Assembly (NCBI RefSeq): GCF_023856365.1
Contig: NC_064537.1
Coordinates: 7,328,324-7,392,323, forward strand
Direction: 5' to 3'
Length of the DNA: 64,000 bases
DNA from: Brienomyrus brachyistius
Taxonomy: Eukaryota; Chordata; Actinopteri; Osteoglossiformes; Mormyridae
A program made the position numbers and the translations under genes. The notes beneath the pieces are model-generated. The model made no database searches. It was not told where the DNA came from and saw nothing but the letters and a program-made list of their open reading frames with translations. Positions 24,653 to 35,592 of this stretch are shown here, piece after piece (position 1 is the first letter of the stretch; each line of letters starts with the position of its first letter).

Positions 24653-24689
24653 CACGTATTTGGATCTTTGTACCTACTGCCCATTGATT

Positions 24690-24935
24690 CATATGAGCAT
24701 AACTCTAATCAAACATACAAACCACACCTACATGGAGAACATGCAAACCACACCTACATGGAGAACATGCAAACCACACCTACATGGAGAACATACAAAC
24801 CACACCTACATGGAGAACATACAAACCACACCTACATGGAGAACATGCAAACCCTTGCACACACAGCGGTGCCCAAAATCAAACCCACAGACCTGGAGGT
24901 CACAGTGCCTCCTATTCACAGAATATTGCATACAA
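24690..24935 (-). mobile_element. SINE fragment hosting a 26-bp array, minus strand
   Basis: The sequence right of the array (CAAACCCACAGACCTGGAGG) reads as a B-box region on the minus strand. The repeated GGAGAACATGCAAACC motif equals the reverse complement of the family body segment GCATGTTCTCC. The copy is truncated on its left side. Confidence 0.5.
24713..24851. repeat. 26-bp minisatellite, 5 copies
   Basis: The unit contains AAACCACACCTACATGG and GAGAACAT, with G or A alternating at one position (ATGC or ATAC). It appears to derive from one segment of the GGATGG-tail SINE family on the minus strand. Confidence 0.9.
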
Positions 24936-25227
24936 AACGTACTTTGACTTTGTATATTGAAAGGACACGTCGGGTTCACTTTCGACAGTAATATATGAAT
25001 ATATGAAGTTCTGCTTTGTTCTAAATTTAGTGCCCATCCACAATGGTCTTGTTTTTTTTAGCAGGGAGTCGCTCGATATTTCACAGGGCACGCGGTGACA
25101 GTGCCATCGACATTCACCAGCGACCCGCCTGCCCCGCTCCATTGATTAGGCTCTGCTTTCGGCCAAGGAAAAAGCAGCTCCTTCATCTGCAATATAATTA
25201 GGCCTGGACCGGCCTTGGTGCTAGACC
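24936..25227. other. Short single-copy spacer
   Basis: Nothing recognised. Confidence 0.5.
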
Positions 25228-25458
25228 TGCCTTATAGCCATATAGCCTATAGCCCTATAGCCTGTGGCTTGTAACCTGTAGCCCTGTAGCCCTGTAGCCT
25301 GTAGCTTGTAACATGTAGCCATGTAGCCTGTAGCTTGTAACATGTAGCCATGTAGCCTGTAGCTTGTAACCTGTAGCCCTGTAGCCTATAGCCTGTAGCT
25401 TGTAACCTGTAGCCCTGTAGCCTGCAGCCCTGTAGTCTGTAGCCCTGTAGCTGTAGCC
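25228..25458. repeat. TGTAGCC-based minisatellite
   Basis: Built from 7-bp words TGTAGCC, TGTAGCT, TGTAACC and TGTAACA combined into longer blocks such as CTGTAGCTTGTAAC. The Tyr/Leu/Gln-rich minus-strand frames are artefacts. Confidence 0.93.
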
Positions 25459-26234
25459 AGAGTGGTTCCCTTGAGCACCCATACACGCACCCCTTCTATT
25501 CAACCCCCATCCTGCCTTCCTCGCCTCCTCCGTGAACCTTTTCAAAAAATGACCCATCCACGAGACTGCGGTATCTAAATCTCATTCCGTCATACCAACA
25601 CTATACCGCGTTATAACTTATTTTGATGGTATTATCAACAGCAAAGGTATTCCTGCATTTTCAACTCTTGTTGACCAAATTCAGCAGGAGGGTTCCCTCA
25701 CACAAAATTTGGCAAGCGGTATGCCCGAAATACCGCGGTACACTGTATTGCAGGAATACCGGCTAAGCCTGACGTCCAATATGGAATCCGCGCCCCAGCG
25801 AGGGCAGGAAGGAAGAGGAATATGATGGGGAAACAGGGCCCCATCACCCCAAGACCTCAAAGGCACTAAGGAGTCACAGAAAGAGTCACCTCCCCCCCAG
25901 TGGCCGGCGCCTCCCCAGTAGGCCCAAACAGACCTGGCAGGTCACAGTAGCGAGGCTCCTCCCCCGGGCGTGCCCAGTTCCCCTCCGCCAGCCTCCTCAC
26001 ACTCCCTCAGCTGGGACTCGGGGACTTAGCGCCGGGGCCCTATAGGTGGGCTGTTCCAGGATCCAGATGGAGGAGATGACCCAAGGCCAGTAGAGGGTGC
26101 TGTTCTCCACGTGGTACTTCAGAGCTCCACCCTCAAAGACAGACTGGGCTGTAACCAAAAGGGAGGTGGCAGGAAAGTAAAAAGTAAACAGGCAGCAATT
26201 AAAGCCAGGCTGAGCAAATAGCACCTATGAAAAG
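25459..26234. other. Mostly single-copy, possible old repeat at 25560-25770
   Basis: The stretch 25560-25770 has several near-palindromic words (TATACCGCGTTATAAC, ATACCGCGGTAC, GGAATACCGG), suggesting a decayed transposon. No ends could be fixed. Confidence 0.35.
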
Positions 26235-26236
26235 TA

Positions 26237-26920
26237 CAGAGGTGCCTGCGGTTCACGAACACAATGCTTTCCAGGAAAGTGGCTGTGAACCACTTTGTAC
26301 GAGAACCAAGGCAATTTTTCCCATAAGAAAGCATTGAAATTTTATTCATTCATTCACAAGCCTGCCAAATAATAATTTTTGTTAATTAATTTTCTGATTT
26401 TTTATAGCAAAAACCTCAAAGAAAAACAGAATATAGTGTGGAGACTTGCTTGCCGGGGAAGTCACGCTCTTTATTAACAGTCCTTAACCCTTGTATTGTT
26501 GTTGCTCTTAATGTTAATGGTTGCATTTCCCTATTGTCGCGCATGTGTTTGCCCGTGTCTTGTGTGTACCCGGTCCGATCCTTGTGTGTATTTAGCATGT
26601 GAAAATCTTTCACTGTGTGTGCACCCTGCAGCTCGGTGTCTGTGTATTTGGGTTCGGTGCTCATTGGTTGCCTGTTGCGGTCCTTCTATTTACAATTGCA
26701 CGCGGGGCATGCTGGGAAATGCTGGGATGTGCTGGAGCATGCTGGGACGTGCTAGAGCATGCTGGGACGTGCACCCCACAGGTGCTACAGTAGTATAAAA
26801 AAGGAATCCGGTCAAGGAATCTACTCATCAACCAAATTTTGTACGCGAACCAATACATTTTTTGGGTCGTGAACCAAATTGTTTGTAGACCACATCATTC
26901 GTGAACCGCAGGCACCACTG
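26237..26920. mobile_element. TA-flanked inverted-repeat DNA transposon, non-autonomous
   Basis: The left end reads CAGAGGTGCCTGCGGTTCAC and the right end, reverse-complemented, CAGTGGTGCCTGCGGTTCAC. Both are bordered by TA, and both continue inward with degenerate GAACCA/GTACGAGAACC motifs. TA target and CAG termini fit the Tc1/mariner superfamily in the broad sense. No transposase frame is present, so the element is non-autonomous. The interior (about 26440-26800) is unrelated GT- and TG-rich sequence. Confidence 0.8.
26703..26775. repeat. Short 20-bp tandem repeat inside the transposon
   Basis: Words GCATGCTGGGACGTGCT and GGAGCATGCTGGGA recur about three to four times. Confidence 0.7.
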
Positions 26921-27017
26921 TACCTTGTTCAGCAGCATTTGCCCATAGCTAATGTTTCACTTTGTCTCTTGTCATGAACAGAGCTGTATGCCATCCCAGG
27001 GCAGCACTGTCTCAATA

Positions 27018-27344
27018 GTGAAGGCACAGTGAAGGCATGGTGAAGGCACAGTGAAGGCACGGTGAAGGCAAGGTGAAGGCACAGTGAAGGATTAGTGAAG
27101 GCACGGTGAAGGCAAGGTGAAGGCACAGTGAAGGATTAGTGAAGGCACGGTGAAGGCAAGGTGAAGGCACAGTGAAGGATTAGTGAAGGCACGGTGAAGG
27201 CAAGGTGAAGGCATAGTGAAGGCATAGTGAAGGATTAGTGAAGGCACGGTGAAGGCAAGGTGAAGGCACAGTGAAGGATTAGTGAAGGTACGGTGAAGGC
27301 AAGGTGAAGGCATAGTGAAGGCACGGTGAAGGCAAGGTGAAGCG
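27018..27344. repeat. 11-bp minisatellite with 44-bp higher-order period
   Basis: The unit is GTGAAGG plus four variable bases. From about 27058 the four-base suffix cycles in the order CACG, CAAG, CACA, ATTA, giving a 44-bp higher-order repeat for several cycles before degenerating near 27200 and 27290. About 29 units. Minus-strand frames spelling AFTVPSLCLH are artefacts. Confidence 0.93.
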
Positions 27345-27688
27345 CTTGTTGCTTCGCAACAGAGCAGTAATGAGGGCAGGATTTCATCTCTTTGCATTAT
27401 TGAAATTACCGATAATGTTTGCTGCTGTGCCTGACCCTGGGGTGGGTATTGACCGTGTTGACATCACACCGAGCACACGTCTGTATCTGAAAGCTTCTGC
27501 AGAGGTTAGTGCAAAGTCTGCTGGGAATCTGAAGTGAAAGGCTGAGAGAATTACTGTCAGTATGTTTCCTGCGAGCTGTAAGGTGTCGGTCCCCGGGAAA
27601 AGGGGAGCGATGTGTTTCTGAAATTAAAAATGTAATTTTGCTTTATTTGCCATTTGCGCGACTACAGGTGCATTGCAGTGCGTCTTTC

Positions 27689-27796
27689 CACATACCCCAG
27701 CTGAGGGCAACTATTCTGCCAGGGGTGGGATCCGATCACAGGCACATACCCCAGCTGAGGGCAACTATTCTGCCAGGGGTGGGATCCGATCACAGG
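27689..27796 (-). repeat. 54-bp perfect tandem duplication of a SINE-like piece
   Basis: Two identical 54-bp copies plus a 9-bp start of a third. Read on the minus strand the unit contains CCTGTGATCGGATCCCACCC and GGCAGAATAG, resembling the head/body junction of the SINE at 36755 with the B box partly deleted. Confidence 0.8.
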
Positions 27797-28705
27797 CACA
27801 TACCTATGAGCCAAAGCCCCCCCACTTATCAATGGGTTTTGTTTATAAAAGGCAGAGGTTACCTTTTTTTTTTGAGAAGATGAAATTTTTGTGCATCTCC
27901 GAATTCTTTTAAGGGCATGCTTGGGGGTTGGGGGGGGGCTGTCATCATTTCTCCAAAAATGAAACCCATTCCTTTGTCGCCTGCAGATTCCAGACAGTAA
28001 GGACTCATTTCACCTTGCGGGAAGCGGCCAGAGACGGGGGTCATGGGTGATGAGCCTCCTGAGGGTCTAATTCAAAGGCGAAGTTGGGGGAAAGAGGCCG
28101 CGAAATGGGGGCAGGGAGGAAGCGGGGGTGGGGGGGCACAGGGGGCACAGAGATGGAAGGGAACAATAGACGGAAGGCACCGGGGGAAAAGCGTTCAGGT
28201 AGATTAGGCAAGAAAAGGTAGAGAGACTTGGGGAGCGAAGGTGAAGATATTCAGCCGGAGATGAAAATGAAGCTTCGATCTGCAGGGGTGCCGATCAATA
28301 CGACAGCGACCATGACTGCATTTAAGCAAGATGGAAAGATTTGGGGATGGGATGGGGTGGTGGGGGGCAAGATGGAGAGCTGACAGGATCCTGAAAATAT
28401 GACGTCATGTGGGGGTGGGGGAGGGGCAAAGAGAAATAGAGACAATCGCTCTGCTACTGGAGGACAGTTTAGCGAAAATCAGCAGAAACAGCGAGAGATT
28501 GGCTGAGGATTATGACTCACATCCCAGAAACGCCATTAAGCGAGGGGCAGGAAGAAGAAGGTTGTCCCTGGCAACCCTTTCATTTTACTCTCCTCTTCTA
28601 GCTCCATGCCTCATCCCTCTCTTTTCTGCTCTACCCTTCCTTTTTCAGCCACCTGGTGCCCCAGAGGATGATAGGTCGACCTGCCTTGGTGACGGCTGGA
28701 TGGAC
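27797..28705. other. Single-copy, G-rich in part
   Basis: Plus-strand purine-rich sequence with several short G-runs (27927-27941, 28096-28140). No gene is recognised. Confidence 0.5.
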
Positions 28706-28722
28706 GGGGGGGGGGGGGGGGG
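28706..28722. repeat. G17 run
   Basis: Uninterrupted poly-G. Confidence 0.95.
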
Positions 28723-29414
28723 CGTAGAAAACGCAGACAGATGGCCCACCTGCCACGGCCACGTTAATAAACTGCAACCACGCAAGGTGAGGGCAGGGCC
28801 ATGACAACAGGTTCCGGCCAGTTGCCGGGGCAACAGACAACACACGCATTAACCATCACCATCACCAGGGGAGGGTGTCTAGTCTGTGGTGCCCCAGCTG
28901 TACGCCACCTTGGTGGATGCTGCTGGAATCTTCATGTTGGTGGCAGGTAATGTAGTGGATAAGTACGGACCGTTGTTGGTGTCCACTTGGTTCGGATAAT
29001 TAACAAGCATCCCGCCCCCCTAGATGACGGCTCTCCCCCACCCCAAGTCTCCACTTGAACAGTCCGGCACAGAGAATGACCTGAATCCCCAGCTCCTCGA
29101 TCTGGGTCCGCCAGCACCATGGACAGAGACCAGGCTGTAAGTAATGCCAGTACGAGCAGGACCAGTGAATACGAGCCGCTGCATCCAGTCCAGGGGAGAG
29201 AAGCTCCCCTAATCAAAAATGTAGACTGTCTGGTGCCCGAGGACTGGGTCGGGAAACACTGATCTACAGGACTCTCGGTTGCCCTCCATCCATTGCGACA
29301 CGTATCTCAGTAACGCTGATCTCTCTTCTGGGCGACCTCTGGAGCTTCCCTCCTGCTTAGGACCCTCATTGCCCTCCCCATGACCCCCCTGTATGTCAGG
29401 CCCACATCTTCAAA
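28723..29414. other. Single-copy with a dispersed 3'-end motif
   Basis: Bases 29233-29262 carry GAGGACTGGGTCGGGAAACA, which recurs in near-identical form at 34670-34692, so it is part of an unnamed dispersed repeat. The rest is unremarkable. Confidence 0.5.
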
Positions 29415-29909
29415 ACACTACCAGTCAAACGTCATGCGCGCGACCCTTTCCCATTTACTTCATAAACTGCAGATTTTTTATTCTTCTTAAGCACTGGAAA
29501 GTTGAGTGAACTATAAATGAAAATATAAGTCAAATAAAAAAAGTTGGAAAGAGTATGTTAACATGGAAAGAGTATGTAACAGTGCATGTCTGACATCCTA
29601 ATAACTGGCTGTCCTTTAATTCTAAATGCACTAATTATCTGTTTCATCCCATGAAACAGAGCAGTATTTAATGTCCCTTGCAGAAAGGATGCCTCGAATT
29701 CTCTCTTCTGTTATAACTGCTAGAGGAGGTTACTTCGGTGAATCAAAGATATGACATTTTTTTGCTAATAAAGGTACTCGAACGGTGAACACACTGTAAA
29801 TTTATATGTTGGCAAAGAATATTTAGTGTATTTTTTAGTAAATGCTCAGTTAGTAACGTGTAAATGTAGAAAATCTCAGTGTGAGCAAAAACTTTTGACT
29901 GGCGGTGTA
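29415..29909. mobile_element. Inverted-repeat MITE-like element, copy 1 (~490 bp)
   Basis: Ends ACACTACCAGTCAAACG and, reverse-complemented, ACACCGCCAGTCAAAAG. The interior matches the element at 51283-51768 in reverse orientation along almost the whole length: shared words include CATAAACTGCAGATTTTT, AACAGTGCATGTCTGACAT, TTTCATCCCATGAAACAGAG and TTTGCTAATAAAGGTACT. The family is therefore real and dispersed. It encodes no transposase. The CACTACCAGTCAAAAG type of end is common on fish Tc1-like elements. Confidence 0.88.
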
Positions 29910-31142
29910 ATTCTCACACCTAATTTTCCTCCTCACACACCCTCACCTCCCCCCTCCACCAACCACCCGCCCCGTGCTCTCAGCTTATCAATCTGAATTA
30001 TCCATTAAAATATGAGCCTGCATAAATGGGTCACTTCATTCCTCCGTGTACAAGAGTCATCTAAAAAATTTCTGCTGATGAATGCTGCTGTGCTCCGATC
30101 CGCACCCACAAAGCGGGCCGGACGCCAGTAAACAAACCCGCACCGCCATCCCCGATCCGGACATCACCGTGTGTTATTGGCACACACTGGCTGGGGCCAG
30201 CCTCCCAGAGCCCCCCTCATTAGCGTGACCACAGAAAGCAGGCAGCCCAGAAACATAGTTCAAACACGGCGCCCCATTCAGTTGTGACCCACTTCTCAGC
30301 TGCAACCCATCACCAGGCTGAGCCTGCAATCCAAACCGGAGTCGAAGTCATTAGGCTCAAAAGTATGAGGGCCTCACATCGCACATTTATCAGGCGCGAG
30401 CGTGTTCCACATCACGGGTTGGAGAGCAGGCGTACAAAACGAGGTCAGTACCCCCTAAAAACTAGGGCCCCAGAACTCCGTCACCAATAAGGTGGTTCTG
30501 GAACCTCGCCTTCTGATTCCACAGTCACTAGGGGCCCCACAGATGGTGCCGACCCAGACCTGACCCCTGCTCATTCCGGCTGGTGCCGCTGATGTGTCAG
30601 CAGATTACCCAGAATGCACCCCTCCGGTATGTTTTGTCACCCGGGGTGTGTGAACAGGACAAAACAACGTTCGTGATCGAGTTGGCCTGATACTTACTCT
30701 GAGCAATTGCCGTGAAATAAAAAAGACCACGTGGTCCGGTAATCACGTTACGGATGTGTGTGCCGAGTACATAATTGCGGTGGGCGGAAAGGGGATTAAC
30801 CATCTTTCTCTGTAGACACAGGTTACATTGCAGGGAGAAAAAAATAAAACCAATATTAACGTGATTACACAAATATGTGCATTCAGATCGGCTGTGCAGT
30901 GATATGCATATTCCTGCTATTACAAGACTGGAAATATCACATGACCTCGCAGAGGCCATTATGGTGATATCTCTGGCAGAGTTGGAGATGTTGCTCTATC
31001 CTGTGGTCCGTAACGCAGCTGCATTTGATGTAGCTTTCGGGGACATTGGAGGCACGGCTGGGAGTGACTGGGGATAGGATGGGTGTCTCTCTCCTATTAC
31101 ACTGCAGCAAAGTCCTTTCAGACCTAACAGTATCCATCAGAA
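29910..31142. other. Low-repeat single-copy sequence
   Basis: Bases 29980-30090 are AT-rich with homeobox-like words (TCAATCTGAATTATCC, CATTAAAATATGAG). No gene is called. Confidence 0.45.
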
Positions 31143-31410
31143 CAGACCACTAATCAGTGCAGGTCATTGATCAGTGCAGATCATTCATCACCGTCGACCG
31201 CTAATCAGTGTAGACCTCTGACCAGTGCAGACTATCGATCAGTGCAGACCACGGCTCAGCGTGGATCATCGATTGACATAGGCAGCTAATCAGCCAGGTA
31301 ACTGATCAGTGCAGATTTTTGATTGTTTTAGATTACTGATGGGTGGAGGCTGTCGATCCGTGCAGATCATCACCACAGACCTCCAGCCGGCGTAGACGAT
31401 CGAGGAACAT
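31143..31410. repeat. Degenerate tandem repeat, GATCAGTGCAGACCA
   Basis: The word ATCAGTGCAGA with variants recurs about every 17-22 bp some dozen times and decays toward the right. Confidence 0.75.
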
Positions 31411-31922
31411 AGACCACCCTGGCTGCATTGAGCAGCTCTGAGGCAAACAGCTCTCCGTTTGTTTGTTTGCTGGGGCTCACAGGAATCTTCGACTGATGCC
31501 TTTTTACATGGCCTCCTGAGTTCGGCACCATGCTGAACAACGCTCCCAATACCCCCCCCCCCCCCCAACCCCCCCAGGGTGAACGTAAAAAGTTCTCGGA
31601 GGCTGAATACGCCTTGACGGAGGACGGAGCACGTCTTGATCTCTACCCCAGTGACATCAATCTATTTACTTTGCATATCACAGACATTCTACGTAACTAT
31701 GAGAGTTACTGTCTCTGGCCCCGTGGAGATGACTCCCTGCCCCAGGCCCCATAGCACCAGCACAGCCCTACACACAGTCCCTCCCCCACATACATACTTT
31801 TGCTGCTTGGTGTCTCCCCAGGACAGAAAAGCAGCTTTCTGTCTCAGCACTGGGTAGTTAGGCCCTATTAATCCTACTCCCACCTAAGTGAACTGAAGGC
31901 TTGCATGTGCGTCAGTGACCAG
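31411..31922. other. Single-copy with C15 run
   Basis: C15 at 31552-31566. No gene is recognised. Confidence 0.5.
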
Positions 31923-31966
<44 letters not shown>

Positions 31967-31968
31967 AG
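31923..31968. repeat. (CA)n microsatellite
   Basis: About 18 CA units with one interruption, abutting the next repeat. Confidence 0.95.
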
Positions 31969-31969
31969 T

Positions 31970-32290
31970 CGTGTAATCATATCTTTGTGGGGACCGCTCA
32001 TTCATTTCTATAGGAAAAACGCTAACGCTAACTGTGACAACCTTAACCCCTCTCTACCCCAGCTCTAACCACAACCATAAGGAACCAAACAAAATAGAAA
32101 AGTTTTCACATTTTTTGTTTTTTCATTGCACTCACAGATTTGTATAAAATACAGGTTTCCCATATGGGGACCAGTCTCCTGGTCCCCATAAGGTAAAAAA
32201 ACAGGTATTTATCACATTGTGGGGACATTTGGTCCCCACAAGGTAAGGTATACGTGGACCACACCCACAGAGACCCCCCTCGATACACAC
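31970..32290 (-). mobile_element. GTGGGGACC-type dispersed repeat, copy 2, minus strand
   Basis: Shows TTTGTGGGGACCGCTCATTC, an AACCTTAACCCC segment (minus-strand GGGGTTAAGG), TTGCACTCACAGATTTGTAT and terminal CATTGTGGGGACATTTGG/GGTCCCCACAAGG. Opposite in orientation to copies 1 and 3. Confidence 0.75.
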
Positions 32291-33545
32291 AAACCCATAC
32301 ACACATGCACAATGTGCCTTACTCTGTTACAACTGGTTGCCTCAACTCATTTTCACATTCATATACAGGCATTATTTTTCATAATCATGAACGCATTTCG
32401 CTGTTTATTTGCTGACTGACATCCTCGTCCACATCGTAGATGGATTGCATTTACAGAAGAAAATCAGTTCCTCATGTCCTTTGGCCTACACGTTACCAGA
32501 ATCCACAGCTCTCTTCACATTAACCACTATGTTACCTGCTGTCCTTCTAGCTACAGTACCAAGTGGTGTTTTAATGCTTAGCTCTTGAAAGATTTAGCTG
32601 TTACCTAGCGACTGCTTTAATGAGAGGGCCTGGCCTTTAAAGAAATGGGTCATGCACAGAGAGAAGGTCAAGACTTATACTGCTGAGATTCAAATAGACA
32701 GCCTTAACCGCTGGGCCCCCTACTGGCCACATGTCAATGCAGTCAGTTGAAACACTGGATCAATCAGGCGGTTGGATGCACGTATTCATTACTTATTTAT
32801 CCTTGTGCGTAAGCAGCTGGCTGCCATAAATTCTGACGCAACAATGTTGTGTGATCATCAACCAGCACTTCGGGAGAGAGAAAATATTCTTAAAGTTAAA
32901 AATGCAGGAGGCCAAGCACGGCAATTTATAAGAAGCTCCAGATGAATTACAGAAAGCAGCGTTGTAGATTCCCGCTTCTCTGTGCCTGCAGGACTCTCAT
33001 CGATTTACGGCAGGCCTGAGCTCCACAGAAACCTCACTCGCTTCAGATACCAGAACCCCAAAACGGTGGAAAAACAGAGATGTAGGTTGATCCATTTGTA
33101 CGAAAATCTGCGCATTGCCTTGTGTGGGTGTAACGCAATTTGCTATAAACTCTGGTTCTGCAGCATCAGTAAATGTCACTGGTATGTTTCTGTGGGGGTG
33201 GGAGAAGGGAGCAGACATCCGGGGGTGGGTGATGTCAGGTGATTTTCCCCTTCCTTTCACCTGCTGCCAATTTGTAGTGCAAAACAGCCCCGTCAAAAGA
33301 CCAAAGAACACACCCTTAGCTTGTGGGTCGCATTTCGGATCCCGTAACGTCCATAAAAAGCCCTCATTTCCACCCCTGTGTCTCATCACCACTCCACCCT
33401 AAGCAAGTCTTACAGCCTCTCTCTCAGTAGTCGCTGTGTTGTTATGACACAATGATCTAGCAGCATGACAAACAGCTCCCCAATTAGCTACCACACCTGG
33501 ATAAACAGCTAGGGCCATGGAAATGTCCTAGGGAGGATGACCATG
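32291..33545. other. Single-copy sequence
   Basis: A tRNA-like scrap (minus-strand GGGGGCCCAGCGGTTAAGGC) near 32700-32725 may be a SINE relic. Otherwise nothing is recognised. Confidence 0.4.
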
Positions 33546-33546
33546 G

Positions 33547-33580
<34 letters not shown>
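33546..33580. repeat. (GAT)n microsatellite
   Basis: About 11 uninterrupted GAT units. Confidence 0.95.
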
Positions 33581-33649
33581 CACGACATTTATAATGATGT
33601 GGTGAGGACAGTGTACAGTGATACTAATGGCGGTGAGGATGATGACGTC

Positions 33650-33955
33650 ACAGTGACATTTAGTCCTCACAATGTGATAAAAACCTATTATTTTGACATT
33701 GTGGGGACCATTTTATTCGGCCCCCACAAGGGGAAACTCAATTTTATAAAAATCTGTGACTGAAATGAAAAATACTAAAAATGCCCTGTTTTGTATTTAT
33801 TTTGTTACTTATGGTTATGGTTAGGGTTGGGTTAGGGTTAGGGTTGGGTAGGGGCTAAGGTTTTTTCGTAGTTGGGATTAGGGTTGTGTCCATACAAACG
33901 AATGGACATACGGAATGGAGAGTTCCCACAACCTAATCTGTGTGTGTGCATGTGT
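33650..33955 (+). mobile_element. GTGGGGACC-type dispersed repeat, copy 3
   Basis: Contains TTGACATTGTGGGGACCATT, CCCCCACAAGGGG, ACTAAAAATGCCCTGTTTTG and a telomere-like stretch at 33820-33850 (GGTTAGGGTTGGGTTAGGG). Followed by a CA array. Confidence 0.78.
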
Positions 33956-33969
33956 GGTTCAAAGATCTG

Positions 33970-33970
<1 letters not shown>

Positions 33971-34010
<40 letters not shown>
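33971..34010. repeat. (CA)n microsatellite
   Basis: About 20 CA units. Confidence 0.95.
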
Positions 34011-34013
<3 letters not shown>

Positions 34014-35528
34014 AGGAGCTGCTGGAAATACGAACTGCGTGCATTTGCATGATACCAAACATAACAATAAACGCGTGACTGAGTGTCCGGCAGCTGTGAC
34101 ATCACTGCGTGGCATTTGACCACTCAGTCTCAGTCTTTGCTCTTTTACCCCACACACTCACACACTCTCGCACATTCTCTCTGCCACTGTCATTAGTGCC
34201 ATTTTGCTTCCTATAAGGCAGACTAGTCCCTCCCCCCCCCCACCCCACGCACACCCAACATGCAGCCATTCCCAAGCAGCTCTGCACGGTATCCTTCTTC
34301 AGTCATCGCCCGCATATAGGGGACACACGTGTGCATGCGTGGATCTGTTCGCTCGGCAACCACCTTATACATGCACACGCTTACTACAGAGTCTCTTGCC
34401 TGCATCCATGTTGCCCCCGGCAACCCGCACCCATTTCAGTTCATCTTCGTGCCGCACCAGAGTGGGCCACCTGCGGGCTGCTTGCCCCGCCAAAGGTGCT
34501 GGGGGGTGCTGGGTCCCGACTGGACCTCTTAAGCCACACCTCCACCAGCCTCGCCGATGGGTATAGAGCTTTTGTATAGGGCTTCCCTACAGCGCCCTCA
34601 GGGATCCCCAGCCAGTCCGCATCTTTGCTCCCTCCTGGCTCCTGGTGTGGACAGTCTGTGGGGTCCCTGAGGACCAGGTTGGGAAACACTGGGTAAAGTT
34701 CAAACAATAAATCACCTGATTTTAAGTGTTCAGCTGCCTGTTGTTCAGTTCTGTAAGACCCAGCCCTGCTTTCCAATACACCACAACTACATGGGAAAAT
34801 AGGACTGACAACCAGACCCACCTCTTTCCTCTGTCATCCTCCCTTTTAGTCCATTAGTGTATTCATGGGCAGGACCACAGGGACACTGGTCCCAGCTGAT
34901 TGGCCCCCAAAGGACCCCCTCCACTGTCACTCACCGATTCAAAACATATCACTGGCTAATGATAAGATCGGCCCCTCTGAATGATTTTTTTCGCCCCTCT
35001 TCTGCCCCACTGTTATCTCTCTGCCCCCTTCCCTCCATCGAGCCAGTATCATGCCTCTCGTACTCTGGCTTCTGTAATGAACACGGCAGACGGAACAAGG
35101 GAGACATTTTCATCGTTTTTAAGTACAACCGGGAAGAGCCTGTAAAATACCTCGTTAAGTAATTACAACACAAATGTTTGTAGTTAGTAATTAGTAGGGA
35201 ACTTAGGCCCTTTGTGTTGTTCCTCTTCGTGTTCTGCCTATTAGGGCGGTTTTTCATGATACGGCGTGTGGTCCGTGCCCCCCATGTTGTCTTTCTGATT
35301 AAGGACCCCCCCCCCTCCCTTGCGATTAATCGGCATTCCGCCGCTTGTCTGACGCATGCAATTCGTCACCGGCCCTTTTACGTGGCTCCGGATCGCCGGT
35401 TCTGCTCTCCGGGAAAACCCAGAGACAAGCAGGAGCCACATGAAAGGTATGCGCAGTTGCCTCGGATACTGGCCACACCCTGACCCCGTAAAGGCTGTGA
35501 CTCACTGGCGTGGGTTGTGTTTTATGGT
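34011..35528. other. Single-copy sequence with a dispersed 3'-end motif
   Basis: Bases 34655-34692 carry GAGGACCAGGTTGGGAAACA, matching 29240-29262. C-run C10 near 35287-35297. No gene is recognised. Confidence 0.5.
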
Positions 35529-35531
35529 ACA

Positions 35532-35590
<59 letters not shown>

Positions 35591-35592
35591 GA
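35529..35592. repeat. (TG)n microsatellite
   Basis: Long TG array with CGTG interruptions. Confidence 0.95.

Noticed and set aside
24251..24684. Cysteine/valine-rich minus-strand frames that look like small secreted proteins
   Set aside because: Translation of a CA-rich microsatellite.
33815..33852. Chromosome-fusion telomere remnant
   Set aside because: The TTAGGG words lie inside a dispersed repeat that also shows related words elsewhere.
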